The notes under the pieces: model-generated
The model's input: only the letters and a program-made list of their open reading frames with translations
What the model was told of the DNA's origin: nothing
The model's database searches: none
Source: CAZOWM01 sp964583615
Lineage (GTDB): Bacteria; Spirochaetota; B62-G9; DRHN01
Assembly (NCBI GenBank): GCA_964583615.1
Contig: CAZOWM010000056.1
Location: forward strand, 1 to 18,849
Length of the DNA stretch: 18,849 nucleotides
Direction: 5' to 3'
Shown here: positions 15,230 to 18,849 of the stretch, in pieces
Position numbering within the stretch: position 1 is the first letter of the stretch
Layout: the number at the start of each line of letters is the position of its first letter
Translations under genes and position numbers: made by a program

Positions 15230-16102
15230 TCAATCCCGAATGTAGCTTGAAAGCTTCTGGCTTCTAGTGGGGTGCCTGAGCCTGCTGATCGCCTTTTTCT
15301 CTATCTGGCGGATTCTCTCTTTGGTCAAATTGTACTTGTCACCGATTTCCTTGAGCGAGTGAGGCCGCTCACCGTTGAGCCCGAAACGGTATTTGATCAC
15401 GCTGGACTCTTTTTCGGTCAGAGTTGACAAAACGTATTCGATTGACTCTTGAAGTGTACGGTCTATGAGCACCTCTTCCGGATCCGCACCCTTTGTGTCT
15501 TCCATGAGATCAGATATGGTATTTGCATCCTTGTCGGAAGAAAGAGGCGTCTCCAGAGAGACGAATTCTTTTGATGCATTGATCAGATCGTTGATCCTGC
15601 TCTTGTCCATATCGAGGAAATCAGCAATTTCCTCTATATCTGCTTCGCCATCCTTGTTGCTGCCGATTTCCCTTTTCACCTTCTCGATTTGCAGCAATTC
15701 ATTTGCACGGTTGAGAGGAAGACGGATCATTCTTGACTTTTCGCATATCGCCTTGAGGATCGACTGCTTTATCCACCAGACTGCGTAAGAGATGAAATGG
15801 TAACCCTTCTCAACGTCGAACTTGTCGACCGCCGTTATGAGTCCGAGGTTTCCCTCACTGATAAGATCGCTGAGCGTGAGCCCCTGGTTTTGATACTTCT
15901 TCGCGACATTGACGACAAACCGCAGGTTCGCCTTTATGAGTTTTTCCTTCGCGTTTTTATCATCTTTCGCAGCCCTGCGCGCAAGATTCACCTCTTCCTC
16001 CCGGGTGAGAAGAGGTATTTTATTTATCTCCCTGAGATACACAGAAAGAGAGCTCACATCGAGCCCGCTTCCGATATCTGCATACTTTTTGTCTATAGAC
16101 AC
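15230..16102 (-). CDS. RNA polymerase sigma-70 family factor, short primary-type (RpoD/RpoS-like)
   Basis: This protein recruits core RNA polymerase to promoters. It has 290 aa with region 1.2 at about 18-50 (SLSVYLREINKIPLLTREEE), region 2 at 53-125 (ANLRFVVNVAKKYQNQG; LISEGNLGLITAVDKFD; FISYAVWWIKQSI) and region 3 at about 130-205. Region 4 spans about 222-284 (YRFGLNG, SLKEIGDKYNLTKERIRQIEKKA). Region 1.1 and the non-conserved insert are absent. That is the normal form of the primary sigma factor in the Bacteroidota/Chlorobiota/Fibrobacterota group, but also of RpoS-type alternative factors elsewhere. A primary role is therefore likely only if the lineage guess holds. GTG 16100-16102 is the start, with AAGGGGGAG 4 nt upstream. 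A hairpin terminator ends the gene. The upstream spacer holds a possible sigma-54 promoter and repeats. Confidence 0.93.
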   Translation of the reverse strand: MSIDKKYADIGSGLDVSSLSVYLREINKIPLLTREEEVNLARRAAKDDKNAKEKLIKANLRFVVNVAKKYQNQGLTLSDLISEGNLGLITAVDKFDVEKGYHFISYAVWWIKQSILKAICEKSRMIRLPLNRANELLQIEKVKREIGSNKDGEADIEEIADFLDMDKSRINDLINASKEFVSLETPLSSDKDANTISDLMEDTKGADPEEVLIDRTLQESIEYVLSTLTEKESSVIKYRFGLNGERPHSLKEIGDKYNLTKERIRQIEKKAISRLRHPTRSQKLSSYIRD

Positions 16103-16137
16103 AAAACTCCCCCTTATTTACATGTTTATGTTATTAC

Positions 16138-16153
16138 TGCAATTACTATACCA
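16138..16153 (-). promoter_or_regulatory. Candidate promoter of the sigma gene: sigma-54 or extended -10
   Basis: On the minus strand TGGTATAGTAATTGCA matches TGGCAC-N5-TTGCW with two mismatches and correct GG-N10-GC spacing. The same bases contain TGGTATAGT, a good extended -10 for sigma-70. Either would start transcription roughly 15-36 nt before the ribosome-binding site of the 16102 GTG. The adjacent upstream operon encodes a sigma-54 activator, which keeps the first reading open. Confidence 0.45.
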
Positions 16154-16180
16154 TTAATTTTAATGCTGTACTTCTAATTG

Positions 16181-16229
16181 TTTAGTAATCTATGAGTTAT
16201 AACTTTAGTAATTTGATACTATTCAGTAT
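16181..16229. repeat. Cluster of repeats in the 223-bp spacer before the sigma gene
   Basis: The spacer 16103-16325 has no gene and is visibly AT-rich. It contains the direct repeat TTTAGTAAT at 16181-16189 and 16204-16212. Between the two copies is the perfect palindrome AGTTATAACT (16195-16204), and further up the inverted repeat ATACT-ATTC-AGTAT (16216-16229). These lie roughly 55-105 bp above the expected start of transcription, a usual place for activator sites. Confidence 0.4.
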
Positions 16230-16325
16230 TTCCATAACTGTTTCATTTTGACACTATATTAAAATATTCGCATAAATTTGTATACTTATAACACAGTTTT
16301 CCTCTCCCGCTCTCCGATACTGTCT

Positions 16326-17669
16326 TTATAAACCGTATTCCGAGAGCTTTCTGTGGAGTGTTTTTCTTCCAATATTTAATAATTCTGAGGCTTTTGTCTT
16401 GTTTCCTCCCGTGTTTTCAAGGGTGAAGAGGATATACCGCTTCTCTGCCTCCGCGAGATCAACTCCCGCAGGAATTTTCAGTGATGATTTCTCATCCTTT
16501 ACCCGCACATATGCAGGAAGGTCCTGTTCGGTGATTACGCTTTCCTTTGTCAGTACAACGATGCTTTCGATCACGTTTCTCAATTCCCGCACGTTTCCCG
16601 GCCATTTATAGGACATGAGCGCCTGAAGCGCTCCATTCGTGATTCCTTCGATCTCTCTGTTATTCTCTTTTGCGAGTTCCTCTATGAATTTGTGGACCAT
16701 GAGCGGTATGTCATCAGTCCTCTCCCTGAGAGGAGGAACATAGATGCTCACGACATCAAGCCGATAGTAGAGGTCTTCCCTGAAGTTCCCCTTCTCAATC
16801 TCTTCCTTTAAATCTTTGTTGGTTGCTGAGATTATCCTTACATCGACTTTAACTGGTTGCTCACCACCGACCCTTTCGAATTCTCTCTCCTGAATGACAC
16901 GGAGGAGCTTTACCTGGGTCTGTAGGCTGATCTCACCGATCTCATCAAGAAATATGGTCCCTGTATTTGCAAGTTCGAATCTTCCTCTTTTTCTCGAAAT
17001 CGCACCGGTAAACGCTCCTTTTTCGTGCCCCAGCAACTCGCTCTCGAGAAGTGTTTCAGGCAGTGCGGCGCAATGCACCTTGATGTACGGTTTGTTTCTT
17101 CTCGGGCTGTGGTGGTGTACTGCATCTGCTATCATCTCTTTTCCTGTTCCGCTTTCTCCATAGATGAGAACATTTGCCCTCGAAGGAGCGACCTGCTCGA
17201 TGGTTTCGAACACCTTTTTTATTGATGCGCTTTTTCCAATAATATTCTCAAAAGAGTATTTCTTTTTCAGCTGATTCAGAAGATCCCTATTCTGGCGTTT
17301 GAGCGAGGAGTTTTCCAGTGCGCGGTTGACGATAAGTGAAAGTTTGTCGATGTTGAGCGGTTTTGTAATAAAATCGTATGCCCCGTTTCTCATTGCCTCG
17401 ACGGCATTCTCTATGGTACCATGCCCGGTAAGTATGATAACTGGGAGATAGGGGTAGTTATCGAGCGTCTCCTTCATCAGTTCCTCTCCAGAGAGGTTCG
17501 GCATCTTCAGGTCAGTGATGACGAGATCAATGTCTCCTTCTTCAATCTTTGAGAGCGCTTCCTTTCCTTCTGAAGCGAGCTCGACATCATAACCATCGAT
17601 CGTCAGTGCCTTTTCCAAGCCCTCCCTGATGTGCTTTTCGTCATCCACGATCAGCAGTTTCGCCTTCAT
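16326..17669 (-). CDS. Sigma-54-dependent response regulator, NtrC family
   Basis: A 447-aa transcription activator that needs phosphorylation and ATP hydrolysis to open sigma-54 promoters. The receiver spans about 3-118 (D10, phospho-acceptor D53 in VITDLKMPNLSG, K103). The AAA+ domain spans about 140-385, with Walker A GESGTGKE (171-178), GAFTGA (218-223), Walker B TIFLDE (238-243) and PPLRERTDD (312-320). A Fis-type HTH forms the C terminus (about 405-447; TGGNKTKASELLNIGRKTLHRKLSEYGL region). The ATG has GAGGAG about 5 nt upstream and lies inside the end of the kinase gene (29-nt overlap), so the two are translationally coupled partners. The sigma-70-type gene follows 223 bp downstream with a possible sigma-54 promoter. 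Target genes are not provable from sequence. Confidence 0.96.
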   Translation of the reverse strand: MKAKLLIVDDEKHIREGLEKALTIDGYDVELASEGKEALSKIEEGDIDLVITDLKMPNLSGEELMKETLDNYPYLPVIILTGHGTIENAVEAMRNGAYDFITKPLNIDKLSLIVNRALENSSLKRQNRDLLNQLKKKYSFENIIGKSASIKKVFETIEQVAPSRANVLIYGESGTGKEMIADAVHHHSPRRNKPYIKVHCAALPETLLESELLGHEKGAFTGAISRKRGRFELANTGTIFLDEIGEISLQTQVKLLRVIQEREFERVGGEQPVKVDVRIISATNKDLKEEIEKGNFREDLYYRLDVVSIYVPPLRERTDDIPLMVHKFIEELAKENNREIEGITNGALQALMSYKWPGNVRELRNVIESIVVLTKESVITEQDLPAYVRVKDEKSSLKIPAGVDLAEAEKRYILFTLENTGGNKTKASELLNIGRKTLHRKLSEYGL

Positions 17670-18846
17670 CGCTCTCCTCGTAGGTCAATAGCTTTTTTTT
17701 CTTATCCACCACCGGAAGCTTTATACTGAAAACCGTTCCCTCCCCTTCCTGACTGCTTATTTTGATATCCCCGCCAAGCTCCTGAATGATTTTATAGACG
17801 ATAACGAGACCAAGTCCGGTTCCTGCTTTCCGTGTCGTGAAGTACGGTTCAAATATTTTTCCCACAATGCTCTCGGGTATTCCTTCACCGGAATCCGCAA
17901 TATTCACCACAACATCCCCATCCGGTCCCTCCTCTGTTCCAATGCGTATCTCTCCACCATCATGAATCGCTTCAATCGAATTCTTTATGATATTGAGAAG
18001 TGCCTGTTTCAAATACTTTGGATCAACCATAACAGTCGGATTATCTTCATCAAGATCGAGGACAACTTTGATTTCCGCTTCCTCAAGCTCATATTTCAAA
18101 AAATCGATCAGCTCCAATAAAATCTCATTGATATTTTCTGGGCTCATAGTCATGCTCATCGGCCGAACAGCAAAGAGAAAATCCTGAACAATGGAGTTTA
18201 ATCTGTCAATTTCTTCCTTTACGATGACAAGGAGGTTTTGTATGTTCTTCACCTCTTCAGTTTGAAATTTCTGAATTTCCCTGTTTAAAAGCTGAATATG
18301 TATATCGATCGAGGTCAGTGGGTTCTTGATCTCATGCGCAACTCCTGCGGAAAGCGTGGTGAGCGCGGCAAGACTCTCAGCCTGTCTGAGCTGAATCTCA
18401 CGCATTTTCTTTTCCGTGATATCAACCATTATTATCACATTTCCAACCTTTTCCCCGTTGTTCAGAAGCGGAAGGATACTCAACATAAACGTCTTATCCG
18501 TCCGGTGAAGGTATATTTCCTCTTCGATTACCTTTCGGTTTTCCGAGAGGGCGCGATCCAAATGCTCCTTGATTTCTGTGTCGAAATTGCAGTATTCAAC
18601 CTCCTGAAAGTGTATTCGTTTTTCTGATATGGATATAAACTCCTCCATAGCCCTGTTTATAAGTATGACCTTGTTATCTTTGTTTGTAACAATAACACCC
18701 TCGATCATGGAATCGAACACGAGTTTGTACAGCTCCTTTTCAGTTGTAAGCTCAATCATGATGTCTTTTATCTTCGTTTGGTCAAGCTTGTCGAGCTTTT
18801 CGAACACTTTTTGCATGAATCCGGAATACTGCATTGTATTTCTCAC
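17641..18846 (-). CDS. Soluble PAS-domain sensor histidine kinase (NtrB-like)
   Basis: This is the sensor partner of the overlapping NtrC-type regulator. It is 401 aa with no membrane segment, so it should be cytoplasmic. A charged N-terminal helix (about 10-40) is followed by a PAS domain at about 38-145 (VFDSMIEGVIVTNKDNKVILINRAMEEF), a HisKA dimerisation helix with H171 in AHEIKNPLTSI, and the ATPase domain. That domain has the N box LLNIIKNSIEA (N285, N289), G1 DSGEGIP (318-324), F box FEPYFTT (332-338) and G2 GTGLGLVI (342-349). All catalytic motifs are present. The start is open: GTG 18846 follows an in-frame TGA at 18847-18849, and ATGs at 18834 and 18816 are alternatives with weak ribosome sites. 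The signal is unknown; a PAS domain could bind a small ligand or a protein. Confidence 0.93.
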   Translation of the reverse strand: MRNTMQYSGFMQKVFEKLDKLDQTKIKDIMIELTTEKELYKLVFDSMIEGVIVTNKDNKVILINRAMEEFISISEKRIHFQEVEYCNFDTEIKEHLDRALSENRKVIEEEIYLHRTDKTFMLSILPLLNNGEKVGNVIIMVDITEKKMREIQLRQAESLAALTTLSAGVAHEIKNPLTSIDIHIQLLNREIQKFQTEEVKNIQNLLVIVKEEIDRLNSIVQDFLFAVRPMSMTMSPENINEILLELIDFLKYELEEAEIKVVLDLDEDNPTVMVDPKYLKQALLNIIKNSIEAIHDGGEIRIGTEEGPDGDVVVNIADSGEGIPESIVGKIFEPYFTTRKAGTGLGLVIVYKIIQELGGDIKISSQEGEGTVFSIKLPVVDKKKKLLTYEESDEGETADRG

Positions 18847-18849
18847 TCA

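Noticed and set aside
1..18849. Mobile element, CRISPR array, tRNA or phage module
   Set aside because: No transposase, integrase, regularly spaced repeat, cloverleaf or phage gene was recognised. Genes are tightly packed and of ordinary families.

Overview
The window comes from a Gram-negative bacterium. It encodes an RND efflux pump with a TolC-type outer-membrane partner, MurC, sigma-54-dependent response regulators and an HD-GYP protein. The sigma-70 family gene is short (290 aa, no region 1.1, no non-conserved insert). That form is usual for the primary sigma factor of the Fibrobacterota/Chlorobiota/Bacteroidota group. The pump adaptor lacks the alpha-helical hairpin, as described for Borrelia BesA. 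I infer an FCB-like or spirochaete-like lineage and cannot name a genus. No tRNA, rRNA, IS element, CRISPR array or phage gene was seen, and no gene-free stretch exceeds 300 bases.

Left part (1-6186, minus strand): a TetR-regulated efflux operon read TetR -> TolC-like -> membrane fusion protein -> RND pump -> a gene cut by the window edge (P-II-like at best). Gaps are 1 to about 20 nt, with overlaps at the last two junctions. A perfect 8-4-8 palindrome sits just upstream of tetR. The TolC-like gene is interrupted by one in-frame TAA, with intact family sequence on both sides in the same frame. The only plus-strand gene (6314-7543) is divergent from tetR. It joins a PlsC-type acyltransferase to a zinc ribbon and a GRAM/PH-like tail.

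Middle part (7581-10403, minus): an NtrC-family response regulator without a neighbouring kinase lies upstream of a receiver/HD-GYP protein. A very good sigma-54 -24/-12 promoter lies just before the HD-GYP gene, suggesting that the first regulator activates the second.

Right part (10572-18846, minus): murC, a small eight-cysteine protein, purH and an HD protein whose nucleotidyltransferase half has lost its catalytic residues form a closely spaced run. Its candidate promoter follows a strong hairpin terminator that ends the sigma-factor gene. Upstream lie a soluble PAS histidine kinase and its NtrC-type partner, overlapping by 29 nt. The sigma-factor gene follows them behind a 223-bp AT-rich spacer with repeats and a sequence that fits both a sigma-54 promoter and an extended -10.

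Overall, housekeeping genes for cell wall, purines and the sigma factor alternate with two modules in which a sigma-54 activator sits directly upstream of a possible sigma-54-dependent target. The most unusual items are the pseudo-nucleotidyltransferase HD protein, the stop-interrupted TolC, the hairpin-less adaptor, the acyltransferase fusion and the paired activator/target layout. All promoter and operator calls are by eye.
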